Assembly (NCBI RefSeq): GCF_031426495.1
Contig: NZ_JANPLK010000055.1
Location: 1 to 13,514, forward strand
DNA length: 13,514 nucleotides
Reading direction: 5' to 3'
Source: Gemmatimonas sp.
GTDB lineage: Bacteria; Gemmatimonadota; Gemmatimonadetes; Gemmatimonadales; Gemmatimonadaceae
The position numbers were made by a program, and so were the translations under genes. The notes below the pieces were generated by a model that did not search any database, was not told where the DNA came from, and saw only the letters and a program-made list of their open reading frames with translations. This document shows, piece by piece, positions 6,144 through 13,408 of this stretch. Numbering within the stretch: the stretch's first letter is position 1; the number at the start of each line of letters is the position of its first letter.

Positions 6144-6173
6144 CGCCCCCAGCATTGGGGGCGTTTTTGTTTT
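6144..6173 (+). terminator. Rho-independent terminator after NlpC/P60 gene
   Basis: CGCCCCC (6144-6150) pairs with GGGGGCG (6157-6163) around loop AGCATT, followed at once by TTTTTGTTTT (6164-6173). It lies 30 bp after the stop codon and is the best intrinsic terminator in the window. It separates this gene from the S9 peptidase gene, which therefore needs its own promoter in the short remaining gap or relies on read-through. Confidence 0.9.
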
Positions 6174-6185
6174 CGAGCCGCCCCC

Positions 6186-6193
6186 GGGGAGGA
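6186..6193 (+). promoter_or_regulatory. Strong ribosome binding site of S9 peptidase gene
   Basis: GGGGAGGA lies 4 bases before the ATG at 6198. It is the longest anti-Shine-Dalgarno match in the window, fixes the start and suggests high translation. The spacing is slightly short. Confidence 0.75.
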
Positions 6194-6197
6194 ATTC

Positions 6198-8288
6198 ATG
6201 TCCGCACAGATTACCCGCTCCACCCGCGCCCTGTTGTTCGCCGCGCCACTCTGTTTCGCCATCGCACTGCCCGCACGCGTTGCGGCACAGCCGTCCGCGA
6301 CGCAACTGTCCGCCACGCAACCGTCGCCGAACGATCGACTGACCATCGCCGACTACTTCAATTGGGAAGATGTCGCCGCACCGAGCATGTCCCCCGACGG
6401 TCGTCAGATCATCTACACGCGCACGTGGATCGATCAGCTGAATGACAAACGGGAATCGTCGGTATGGATCATGAATGCCGACGGCACCAAGAACCGTTTC
6501 CTCGTGAAAGGCGGCGACGCCAAGTGGTCACCCGACGGCTCGCGCATCGCGTACGTCGCGCCCGGTGAGCCCGGCGGTGCGCAACTCTGGGTGCGCTACA
6601 TGGACGCGGAAGGTGCGACGACGCAGATCACGCGCCTCACGGAAGCGCCGGCTGATATCGAGTGGTCACCCGACGGCAAGACGCTCGCCTTCGGCATGCT
6701 GGTGCGCGGCACCGACACGTGGCGCATCGCGATGCCGACGCCACCGCGGGGCGCCAAGTGGACCGAGCCGCCGCGCGTCGTCACGAAAGTGAAGTATCGC
6801 GCCGATCGTCAGGGCTTTCTCGAAGACGGACTACGACAGCTGTTCACGGTGCCCGCCGATGGTGGTACACCGCATCAAGTCACGAGCGGTGACTGGGCGA
6901 CCAACGGCACCACGTGGATGCCCGACGGCAAGAGTTTCGTGTTCACCTCGCTGCGCACCGCAGAGGCCGAATACGCGTGGCGCCAGAGCGACATCTACAA
7001 GGTGGAGATCGCCACCGGTGCGGTTTCGGCACTCACCTCGCGCAATGGTCCGGACAACTCGCCGGTGCCGTCGCCCGATGGCCGCTTCATCGCGTACACC
7101 GGCTACGACAGCACCGATGCCACATGGAAGGACGCCACGATGTACGTGATGGATGCCGACGGCAAGAACGCGCGCGCCCTCACGGAGAAACTGGATCGCT
7201 CGCCGAGCGGCATGATGTGGGCACCCGATGCAAGCGGCGTGTACTTCAACGTGGAGAACGAAGGATCGCGCAACCTGTATTTCGTATCGCTCAAGGGCGA
7301 CGTCCGGCAGGTCACCAAGGGTGCGCACGTGCTCACGGTGAGTGATATCAACAAGAATTTTACGGCGGTCGGTGTGGCCACGTCGTCCGCGAAACCCAAC
7401 GACATCGTGGCGTTCGATCTGCGCACGCCGGTCATCAAGCAGCTGACTGATGTGAATGGCGATGTGCTGGCCGGCAAGAAGCTGGCAACGACCGAAGAAG
7501 TGTGGTACACGTCGGTGGATGGACAGCGCATTCAGGGATGGATCGTGAAGCCGGCCGACTTCGATGCGAAGAAGAAATATCCGTTGATGCTCGAGATTCA
7601 CGGCGGACCGCATTCGATGTACAACGTGGGCTTCAACTTCTCGCGCCAGGATCATGCGTCGAATGGCTTCGTGATGCTCTACACGAATCCGCGCGGCTCC
7701 ACCGGCTATGGCTCGGCATTCGGCAACGCCATCAAGAACGCGTATCCCGGCAAGGACTACAACGACCTCATGGCCGGCGTCGATACGGTGATCAACCGCG
7801 GCTTCGTGGACAGCAATCGTCTGTACGTGTTCGGCTGCTCTGGTGGCGGCGTACTCACGGCGTGGACGGTTGGCCATACCGACCGATTCGCCGCCGCCGC
7901 GTCGATGTGTCCCGTGATCAACTGGCTCAGTTTCGTGGGGACCACCGACGGATCGAGCTGGTACTACAACTTCGCCAAGTATCCGTGGGATGATCCCAGC
8001 GAACATCTCAAGCGCTCGCCGTTGATGTATGTGGGTAGCGTGAAGACGCCCACGCTGCTCATGACCGGCGTGAACGATCTGCGCACGCCGATCAGTCAGA
8101 CGGAGGAGTTCTACGAAGCGCTGAAGATCCGGAAGGTGCCAACGGCGATGATCCGCTTCAACAACGAGTGGCACGGTACCAGTTCCACGCCGTCGAACTT
8201 CGTGCGCACGCAGCTCTATCTGCGCAGCTGGTTCGACAAGTATCAGGCGCCGCCCAAGGGCCAGCGCGTCACGCAGGATCAGCAGTGA
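6198..8288 (+). CDS. Exported S9-family (prolyl oligopeptidase-type) serine peptidase
   Basis: The product has 696 residues. The signal peptide covers about 1-31 (LLFAAPLCFAIALPARVAAQ). An N-terminal seven-bladed propeller follows, with repeated WD40-like PD40 motifs (SMSPDGRQIIYTR, KWSPDGSRIAYV, EWSPDGKTLAFG, TWMPDGKSFVFTS, VPSPDGRFIAYTG). The C-terminal alpha/beta hydrolase domain starts near the LMLEIHGGPHSMY oxyanion region and carries the triad Ser548 (FGCSGGG), Asp627 (TGVNDLRTP) and His659 (NEWHGTSS). The arrangement is that of acylaminoacyl-peptidase/DPP-like S9 enzymes, which cut short peptides because the propeller limits access. Secretion suggests scavenging of peptides in the periplasm or outside. 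The nucleophile elbow is GCSGGG rather than the common G-x-S-x-GG with Tyr or His, still consistent with activity. A YdcF-like gene follows after 6 bp. Confidence 0.94.
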   Translation: MSAQITRSTRALLFAAPLCFAIALPARVAAQPSATQLSATQPSPNDRLTIADYFNWEDVAAPSMSPDGRQIIYTRTWIDQLNDKRESSVWIMNADGTKNRFLVKGGDAKWSPDGSRIAYVAPGEPGGAQLWVRYMDAEGATTQITRLTEAPADIEWSPDGKTLAFGMLVRGTDTWRIAMPTPPRGAKWTEPPRVVTKVKYRADRQGFLEDGLRQLFTVPADGGTPHQVTSGDWATNGTTWMPDGKSFVFTSLRTAEAEYAWRQSDIYKVEIATGAVSALTSRNGPDNSPVPSPDGRFIAYTGYDSTDATWKDATMYVMDADGKNARALTEKLDRSPSGMMWAPDASGVYFNVENEGSRNLYFVSLKGDVRQVTKGAHVLTVSDINKNFTAVGVATSSAKPNDIVAFDLRTPVIKQLTDVNGDVLAGKKLATTEEVWYTSVDGQRIQGWIVKPADFDAKKKYPLMLEIHGGPHSMYNVGFNFSRQDHASNGFVMLYTNPRGSTGYGSAFGNAIKNAYPGKDYNDLMAGVDTVINRGFVDSNRLYVFGCSGGGVLTAWTVGHTDRFAAAASMCPVINWLSFVGTTDGSSWYYNFAKYPWDDPSEHLKRSPLMYVGSVKTPTLLMTGVNDLRTPISQTEEFYEALKIRKVPTAMIRFNNEWHGTSSTPSNFVRTQLYLRSWFDKYQAPPKGQRVTQDQQ

Positions 8289-8294
8289 GCGGAC

Positions 8295-9149
8295 GTGAGT
8301 GACCTGTTGTTCCGGGGGCGCGGCGCCGATGTCGGCGGCCGCGCCCCTGCGTGGTTGGTACGCAGTGCCGGCGCCGTCCTCGGGCTCGCGATCATGCAGC
8401 TCGCGGCGGCACTTGGGTTCTGGACCGCAGCCGGCGTGTCGTCCTTCAGCGCACGACTCGTGCTCATGCTGGCGGGCGCACTTCTGGCCACATCGTCCCG
8501 CGGCTCATGGCTGTGGCTGATCGCCGGTGTGCTCAGCACGCTCCTGATGCTGGTGTCCTACACACCGCTCGTGACGCCGATGATTGCCCCATTCGTGCGG
8601 CGCGATGCCGTGCCCGTGGCATTCGCCCCGTCCGAGGCGGCCGATGCCGTGGTGGTCATGTCGGGCAGCGTGACCTCCGAGGGGCGCGTGACCGGCGCTG
8701 CCCTTGAGCGCCTCATCAGCGGCTTTCAGCAGGCCCGCCGACTCGGCTTATCCGTGGTGGCCCTGTCGGTGGTGGGCGACGACGCCGATCCATCGGTCGA
8801 GAGCTCTGAGCGGGATCAGCGCGAGCTGGCGCAACTCATGGCGCCCGACCTCGCGCTCCGATTCGTGAAGAATGTGCACAGCAGCCGAGACGAAGCACTG
8901 GCCTTCGCGGCGATGGCACGGACGCACGGATGGCGGCGCGTCGTGCTGGTCACCTCTCCGTTACACTCGAGGCGAGCATGTGCCGCCGTCGAGCACGCCG
9001 GGCTGCCGGTGCGCTGCGCCCCCGCCGCGTCCCGCGAGTACGCGCTCTCCCGCCTCGATCGCCCGGAGAACCGACGGCTGGCCTTCGCCGACGTCGTGTA
9101 TGAAATCGCCGCGACGCTGTTGTACCGCATGCGTGGCTGGACGCCGTGA
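8295..9149 (+). CDS. YdcF/ElyC-like DUF218 membrane protein
   Basis: The product has 284 residues. Three hydrophobic segments occupy about 25-46, 52-67 and 71-90, followed by a DUF218 (YdcF/SanA/ElyC) domain at about 112-280. Family marks are DAVVVMSGS (117-125, usually DAIVVLGGG), SSRDEALAFA (196-205), the core VVLVTSPLHSRRA (216-228) with its conserved His224, LPVRCAPAA, and the C-terminal pattern of an acidic-aromatic helix ending YRMRGW. Relatives ElyC and SanA are envelope proteins tied to peptidoglycan and enterobacterial common antigen lipid carriers and to vancomycin sensitivity; the biochemical activity is not settled. The start is a GTG six bases after the S9 peptidase stop, so co-transcription is likely. 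The glycine-rich motif is less conserved than usual. Confidence 0.85.
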   Translation: MSDLLFRGRGADVGGRAPAWLVRSAGAVLGLAIMQLAAALGFWTAAGVSSFSARLVLMLAGALLATSSRGSWLWLIAGVLSTLLMLVSYTPLVTPMIAPFVRRDAVPVAFAPSEAADAVVVMSGSVTSEGRVTGAALERLISGFQQARRLGLSVVALSVVGDDADPSVESSERDQRELAQLMAPDLALRFVKNVHSSRDEALAFAAMARTHGWRRVVLVTSPLHSRRACAAVEHAGLPVRCAPAASREYALSRLDRPENRRLAFADVVYEIAATLLYRMRGWTP

Positions 9150-9261
9150 TCTAGCAACTGTTCGCGCCTTCGATTTATCGAATGCGTGATGCACGACACT
9201 TTCATGTGATGCTCGAGATCGGTACGTTTTGCAGGCTGTTCTCCCTCTCGCCACCAATTCC

Positions 9262-10212
9262 ATGAGCTCTTTTTCATTCTGCAAGCGTGGCACATCCGCG
9301 CTTGCTGTTGTGCTCGCCTTTGCGTTGAGCGCCTGTACCGACACGGCCGCGCGGGCCCGTGCCGACTCCCTGTCGGCCGCCCTGGCCAGCGCGAGCGCTG
9401 AGCGCGACTCGCTGCAGGGGCTGATGCAGGGCACCAGCGCCGATAAGGATCGCGCCCTGGCGCAGGTTGTTGAAGCGTCGAAGTTCGCCGACGAAGTCGA
9501 CGCGGAGCTTCGCAAGGTGCGCGGCCTCTCGAGCAAAGTAGGCGTCACCAAGAGCGACGAGTCGGGCAAGACGGAAGCGGCCGCGGCACAGAAGGACATC
9601 CTCGACCGCCTCACACAGATGCGGCAGCGGTTGGCCGCTCGCCAGCGTCAGGTCGCGGCCCTGCTCGACACGTTGAAGACGATGCGCGCCGACTCCAGTG
9701 CGGCCGCCACGCTGCTGGCCGATCTGAACGCACGTCTCGCGACGCGCGACAAGGAGATCGCGGTTTTCCAGGAAGAAGTCCGCGCGCTTCGCACGCAGAA
9801 CGAACAGCTCACCGTCGAGAAGGCCGTTCTCACCGATACGGTGAAGGCGATGGACGTGCGCGAGAACAAGGTGTTCTACGTGGTCGGGTCGCGTCGTCAG
9901 TTGATCGCCGACAAGCTCGTCACGGAAGAAGGCGGCTCGCGCGGGTTGCTCATCGTGAAGCTCGGCAAGACGCTGGTGCCGGCGCGTTCACTCGACGAGT
10001 CGCGCTTCACGCGCGCTGATCGTCGCGAAGTGCTCACCATCCCGCTACCGCGCAGCGATCGCCCGTATCGCATCGTGTCGCGTCACGATGTGGGTCTGAT
10101 CGAAGCGGCCAAGAAGGAGAAGGACGGTGCCTTTCGTGGTGAGAGCATCCGCATTACCGACCCGGTGAAGTTCTGGGCCGCCTCGCGCTACCTGATCATC
10201 GTCGAGAAGTAA
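9262..10212 (+). CDS. Coiled-coil lipoprotein with Bacteroidetes-like C-terminal domain
   Basis: I chose ATG 9262 (316 residues) over an upstream TTG at 9229 because it gives a compact lipoprotein signal: basic KRG, hydrophobic ALAVVLAFAL, lipobox LSAC with Cys25. Residues about 30-190 form long Ala/Glu/Arg/Leu-rich helices with heptad-like spacing (coiled coil). The final 125 residues are a separate domain with FYVVGSRRQLIADKLV, RFTRADRREVLTIPL, RIVSRHD and ITDPVKFWAASRYLIIVE. As recalled, this matches a widespread Bacteroidetes lipoprotein group (YYVVGTKKEL, then TEIPL and ITDPxKFWSVSKYLVI), some of which are annotated as Cbp1-like collagen-binding adhesins. The function here is unknown. 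The gene is convergent with the DUF983 gene, with 6 bp between stops. No Shine-Dalgarno sequence is seen. Confidence 0.8.
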   Translation: MSSFSFCKRGTSALAVVLAFALSACTDTAARARADSLSAALASASAERDSLQGLMQGTSADKDRALAQVVEASKFADEVDAELRKVRGLSSKVGVTKSDESGKTEAAAAQKDILDRLTQMRQRLAARQRQVAALLDTLKTMRADSSAAATLLADLNARLATRDKEIAVFQEEVRALRTQNEQLTVEKAVLTDTVKAMDVRENKVFYVVGSRRQLIADKLVTEEGGSRGLLIVKLGKTLVPARSLDESRFTRADRREVLTIPLPRSDRPYRIVSRHDVGLIEAAKKEKDGAFRGESIRITDPVKFWAASRYLIIVEK

Positions 10213-10218
10213 GCGCGG

Positions 10219-10668
10219 TCAAACGTGGGGGAGTTCACGATCCCCCACGTCGCCGTCTTGGCGATGCCAGTCCAGCTCTTCGGGCGAGAGCGGCCGGATG
10301 GCCAGGTCGACGGCAAGCCAGGTGGTCTTCGCAAATGGATAGCAGAACACGCAACCCGACAGCATGAGGAAGGCGGTGACATACGTGATCAGATCCCAGG
10401 GCGGATCCGGCCATGTGAAGTACACGAAGCCGCAGACGCAGAAGAACAGAATGAGTTCGACCGCAATCAGATTGAACAGATAGGCGCCGACGAAGTAGTC
10501 CTTCTCACCGCGCTCGAGACGGATGCCGCAGGTTGGACACCGATCCTTGAGCTCGAAGAACGACTCGAAGATCTTGCGACCGCCGCAGTGCGGGCACCGC
10601 AACTGCAACGCGCGGAACACCAGTTGCGTGATCGACGGCCGGGCAACAGAAGTCGACCCGGCATTCAT
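10219..10668 (-). CDS. DUF983 family zinc-ribbon membrane protein
   Basis: The product has 149 residues from ATG 10668. A longer frame upstream to 10713 exists, but 10668 forms an ATGA overlap with the stop of the hydrolase gene (TGA at 10667-10665), the usual sign of translational coupling. The N-terminal half has two CxxC knuckles, CPHCGGRKIF and CPTCGIRLERG, a zinc ribbon typical of DUF983, followed by the family segment YFVGAYLFN and two membrane helices (about LIAVELILFFCVCGFVYF and LITYVTAFLMLSGCVFCY). DUF983 proteins have no established function; in some alphaproteobacteria they sit near cytochrome oxidase genes, which are absent here. The C-terminus ends in an acidic-basic tail (HRQDGDVGDRELPHV) whose coding DNA forms a hairpin. 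Confidence 0.88.
   Translation of the reverse strand: MNAGSTSVARPSITQLVFRALQLRCPHCGGRKIFESFFELKDRCPTCGIRLERGEKDYFVGAYLFNLIAVELILFFCVCGFVYFTWPDPPWDLITYVTAFLMLSGCVFCYPFAKTTWLAVDLAIRPLSPEELDWHRQDGDVGDRELPHV
10223..10250. terminator. Hairpin between convergent lipoprotein and DUF983 genes
   Basis: ACGTGGGGGA (10223-10232) and TCCCCCACGT (10241-10250) form a perfect 10-bp stem with an 8-base loop. It starts 11 bp past the lipoprotein stop and lies inside the last codons of the opposite DUF983 gene. With only 6 bp between the two stop codons, it is the only place where a shared terminator could be. There is no real T tract on either side (TTTG follows on the minus strand), so efficient termination is uncertain. 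Confidence 0.5.
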
Positions 10669-11783
10669 CGCTGGGGTAGCGCGGCAAGAAATGCGTTGAG
10701 GTAGCCACCCCACACTTTGGGCGCCGAGTGCGTGCCGTGTCCGCGCGTTTCCGGCGTGATGGGCAGCAGCATGAACTTCGTGCGCGGCATCATCGCCGCA
10801 TACCGTTCGGCCAACCCCAGCTCGGGCGGATTCACCTGGTCGTCGGCCGAGTTGATGAACAGCGCGGGCGCCGTGATGCGTTTCAGGTTCGGCGAGGGAT
10901 CATAGTCGCGCGACGCGTCGAACTGATACAGAAAGTCGTTGGCGTCGGTGCTGGCCATGCGCGCATCGAGGTAGGCGCGAATCACGCTGTCGGCCTTATC
11001 GCGCGTGGGCGACTGCGCTTGCTGCACGAGCGGCGCGCTGGACATGATGTACAGCATCATCTGCGCGGCGCGCAGTCCCGGCGGCGCACTGGTGTATTCG
11101 CCACCCTTCCAGGCCGGATCGTTGCGGATCGCGTCCATGGCCATCGTGCGGATCATGCGATTGCGACCAGCAATTTGCGCCGGCACGCACGCATACGGCG
11201 CGAGGCCGTCCATGAAGTCGGGATAGGTATAGCCCCATACCCACCCGTGCATGCATCCCATGGAGGTGCCCATGATGAGCCGCAGGTGGTTCACCTTGAG
11301 ATGCTCGGTGAGCAACCGGTGCTGCGCGGTGACCATGTCGTCGTACGTATACTTCGGGAAGCGGGCGTGCAGTCCATCGCTGGGCTTGCTGGAGCCGCCG
11401 TGACCGATGCCGTCGGGCAGCACGATGAAGTACTTGGCGCTGTCGAGCAGCTTGCCGGGCGCGAAGAGTTCGCCGGCGTAGCCGTTGGACAGGAAGCTTC
11501 GCCCTGCCCCGCCGGTACCGTGCAGGATCATCACGGCATTTCGAACGACGCCGTTGGCATCGCGCTGGGGGGTGCCGAGCGTGGTGTAGTGGAGGCGCAG
11601 CTCGGGGATTTGTTCACCCGAACGGAACGCGAAATCCTTGACGACGAAGTCGCCCTGGGTGCCGGCGCGAGCCCAACCGGCGGCGGAAGTGGGCGTCTGG
11701 GCGTTGCCGACCGACGCCGTTATGGCCGAGCTTGCAAGGGAGAGCGAGCTGAGCAGGAGGCGAAGAAGCGATGCACGTGACAT
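10665..11783 (-). CDS. Exported alpha/beta-fold hydrolase, MetX-like
   Basis: The product has 372 residues with a signal peptide at about 1-28 (LLRLLLSSLSLASSAITASVGNAQ). The alpha/beta hydrolase fold shows LHYTTLGTP (64-72), oxyanion loop ILHGTGG (86-92), PDGIGHGGSSKP (123-134), nucleophile elbow GTSMGCMHGW (Ser174), acid in NSADDQVNPPE (D315 likely) and histidine in RGHGTHSAPKVW (H349 or H352). The order and the YTTLGTP, GTSMG and GH motifs resemble homoserine O-acetyltransferase-like (MetX) proteins. However, an export signal and the altered C-terminal motif argue against a methionine biosynthesis role. It is more likely a secreted esterase or acyl-hydrolase of unknown substrate. It is the first gene of an operon with the DUF983 gene (4-bp overlap). 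A TATCTT box lies 5 bases before the ATG. Confidence 0.88.
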   Translation of the reverse strand: MSRASLLRLLLSSLSLASSAITASVGNAQTPTSAAGWARAGTQGDFVVKDFAFRSGEQIPELRLHYTTLGTPQRDANGVVRNAVMILHGTGGAGRSFLSNGYAGELFAPGKLLDSAKYFIVLPDGIGHGGSSKPSDGLHARFPKYTYDDMVTAQHRLLTEHLKVNHLRLIMGTSMGCMHGWVWGYTYPDFMDGLAPYACVPAQIAGRNRMIRTMAMDAIRNDPAWKGGEYTSAPPGLRAAQMMLYIMSSAPLVQQAQSPTRDKADSVIRAYLDARMASTDANDFLYQFDASRDYDPSPNLKRITAPALFINSADDQVNPPELGLAERYAAMMPRTKFMLLPITPETRGHGTHSAPKVWGGYLNAFLAALPQR

Positions 11784-11788
11784 TCTGG

Positions 11789-11794
11789 AAGATA
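11789..11794 (-). promoter_or_regulatory. Candidate -10 element of hydrolase-DUF983 operon (leaderless)
   Basis: TATCTT on the minus strand lies 5 bases before the ATG at 11783, the same hexamer and nearly the same position as before queC. No Shine-Dalgarno sequence is visible, so a leaderless transcript is plausible. A -35 box was not recognised. Confidence 0.38.
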
Positions 11795-11926
11795 ATGCCT
11801 GTCAGCAACTTACGCTGGGAGCGCCGCTAACCACCGAGCCCGTCGGCGCTTACCGAGCGCGACCGTGAATGGGATCTCACCGCGAAACGCTTGCTTAACG
11901 CAGTTCTTCCTTTAGGTTCGCCAATC

Positions 11927-13408
11927 GTGGACGCTCGCAAGGTGTGCCCCCAGTGTGGGGAAGAGTATGACAGCTCGGTGGCCTTCTGCGCGAAGGACGG
12001 CACGGGGCTCGTGTCGCCCGCTGCCCAGGCGGACCTCGTCGGTCATGTGATCGGCGGGCGCTATCGTGTGGTATCGCATCTGGGCGAAGGCGGCATGGGC
12101 ACGGTGTACCTGGCCGAACATGTGCGCATGAAGCGCAAGAGTGCGATCAAGATCATGCGTCCGGCGCTGGTCGGCGACGCGGAAGCGTTGCAGCGCTTCA
12201 CCCGTGAAGCCGAGAACGCCAGCAAGATCTCGCACCCGAACGTGGCGTCCATCTTCGACTTCGGTGAGACGGACGAAGGGATGGTGTATCTCGCGATGGA
12301 GTTCGTGGATGGCGAGGCACTGGCCGCCACCCTCAAGCGCGAAGTGGCGCTGCATCCCGTGGTCGCCGCCGACATCATCGGCCAAGCGGCGGATGCGCTG
12401 CAGGCGGCGCACGACCTGGGCATTTTGCACCGCGATTTCAAGCCCGACAACCTGATGCTCACGAAGCGCTCCGACGGCACGTTCGTCGTGAAGCTCGTCG
12501 ACTTCGGTATCGCGCGCATGATGGAGAAAGGGGCGCAGCAGGTCACGCGCACCGGGTTTGCGGTCGGCACGCCCGAGTTCATGTCGCCCGAGCAGCTGTC
12601 TGGTGATGTGCTCGACAGTCGGTCCGATCAGTATTCGCTGGCCCTCGTGGCCTTCATCGCGCTCACGGGACACGACGCGTTCACGAACTCGTCGTCGAAG
12701 GAATCCCTGATCGCGCGTCTCACGAGCCGCCCGCGTCGACTCGACGAAGTGCGCAGTGATCTCGAGTGGCCGAACTCGCTGCAGGACGTGTTCGACAAGG
12801 CGCTGGCGCCAGATCCGGTCGATCGGTTCGCCAGTGTGTCCGATTTCGGCGTGACGCTGGGCAACGCGGTGATGGAGATGACGCCATCCCAGACGGCGGA
12901 GATTTACCGGCACGCGCTCGGGAATCGCATGCTGAGCGTGGCGTCGCGGACGCCGAGTGACATCACCGGCGTGCGGACGCCGTCGTCGAACGAAGCCACG
13001 GCCAAGGCGAAGAAGGCCAAGAAGGAACCGAAGCGTCGCAACGATCCCGTGGCCGTGCGCCGTCGGCAGTCGGTGGTGCCGTACATCGTGCTGTTCGGCA
13101 TCGCGACGTGGGGCACGTGGTGGTACGGGTCCAAACAGGAATCCGGGATCGCCCGTCAGGCCGCCGACAAGATCGGCATTTACGCCGGTGCCGCACGCGA
13201 CATGGTCAACGGCTACATCGAACGAGCGCCCGACAAGGCGCCGGAAGTGGTGTTGCCGGCAGCGCCGCCCCCGGCGCCCGTCGCCAAAAAGCCGACTGCG
13301 CGCAAACGGAGCGCCGACACGACAACCAAAGCGAAGGCGAAGACGGATTCGACCACATCGGCGGCGGCACCGGACACGACAAAGGTGAAGGCGGACAGTC
13401 TGCGGTAA
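11927..13408 (+). CDS. Membrane Ser/Thr protein kinase with N-terminal zinc ribbon
   Basis: The frame opens at a TTG at 11891. I chose GTG 11927 (493 residues), which puts the zinc ribbon directly at the N-terminus; a GTG at 11942 is also possible. Order: zinc ribbon with VCPQCGEEYD and FCAKDGT; Hanks-type kinase domain with LGEGGMGTVYLAEH (P-loop), Lys75 in AIKIM, HRDFKPDN with catalytic Asp170, VDFG with Asp192, and GTPEFMSPEQL; a Lys/Arg-rich juxtamembrane segment; one membrane helix at about 383-400 (VVPYIVLFGIATWGTWWY); and an outside tail rich in Ala, Pro, Lys and Thr without a recognised sensor domain. All catalytic residues are present, so it should be active (PknB-like). The usual Leu or Ile after HRD is Phe. 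Substrate and ligand are unknown. The hydrolase gene lies upstream and is divergent. Confidence 0.92.
   Translation: MDARKVCPQCGEEYDSSVAFCAKDGTGLVSPAAQADLVGHVIGGRYRVVSHLGEGGMGTVYLAEHVRMKRKSAIKIMRPALVGDAEALQRFTREAENASKISHPNVASIFDFGETDEGMVYLAMEFVDGEALAATLKREVALHPVVAADIIGQAADALQAAHDLGILHRDFKPDNLMLTKRSDGTFVVKLVDFGIARMMEKGAQQVTRTGFAVGTPEFMSPEQLSGDVLDSRSDQYSLALVAFIALTGHDAFTNSSSKESLIARLTSRPRRLDEVRSDLEWPNSLQDVFDKALAPDPVDRFASVSDFGVTLGNAVMEMTPSQTAEIYRHALGNRMLSVASRTPSDITGVRTPSSNEATAKAKKAKKEPKRRNDPVAVRRRQSVVPYIVLFGIATWGTWWYGSKQESGIARQAADKIGIYAGAARDMVNGYIERAPDKAPEVVLPAAPPPAPVAKKPTARKRSADTTTKAKAKTDSTTSAAAPDTTKVKADSLR

Noticed and set aside
6831..8174. 447-codon minus-strand frame opposite the S9 peptidase
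   Set aside because: Antisense shadow of a gene with complete catalytic motifs; composition rich in His and Arg, no domain.
9164..9187. Terminator after the YdcF-like gene
   Set aside because: TTCGAT/ATCGAA forms a 6-bp stem with a 2-base loop and an interrupted extension, and no T tract follows; too weak to call.
10728..11780. 350-codon plus-strand frame opposite the alpha/beta hydrolase
   Set aside because: Mirrors the hydrolase codons, no motif, and the hydrolase has signal peptide and triad.
10665..11783. metX (homoserine O-acetyltransferase)
   Set aside because: Some motifs agree, but the protein has an export signal and differs at the C-terminal histidine motif, so a methionine pathway role is not supported.
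11912..12913. 333-codon minus-strand frame opposite the kinase
   Set aside because: Kinase motifs on the plus strand are decisive; the antisense product is His/Arg-rich without features.
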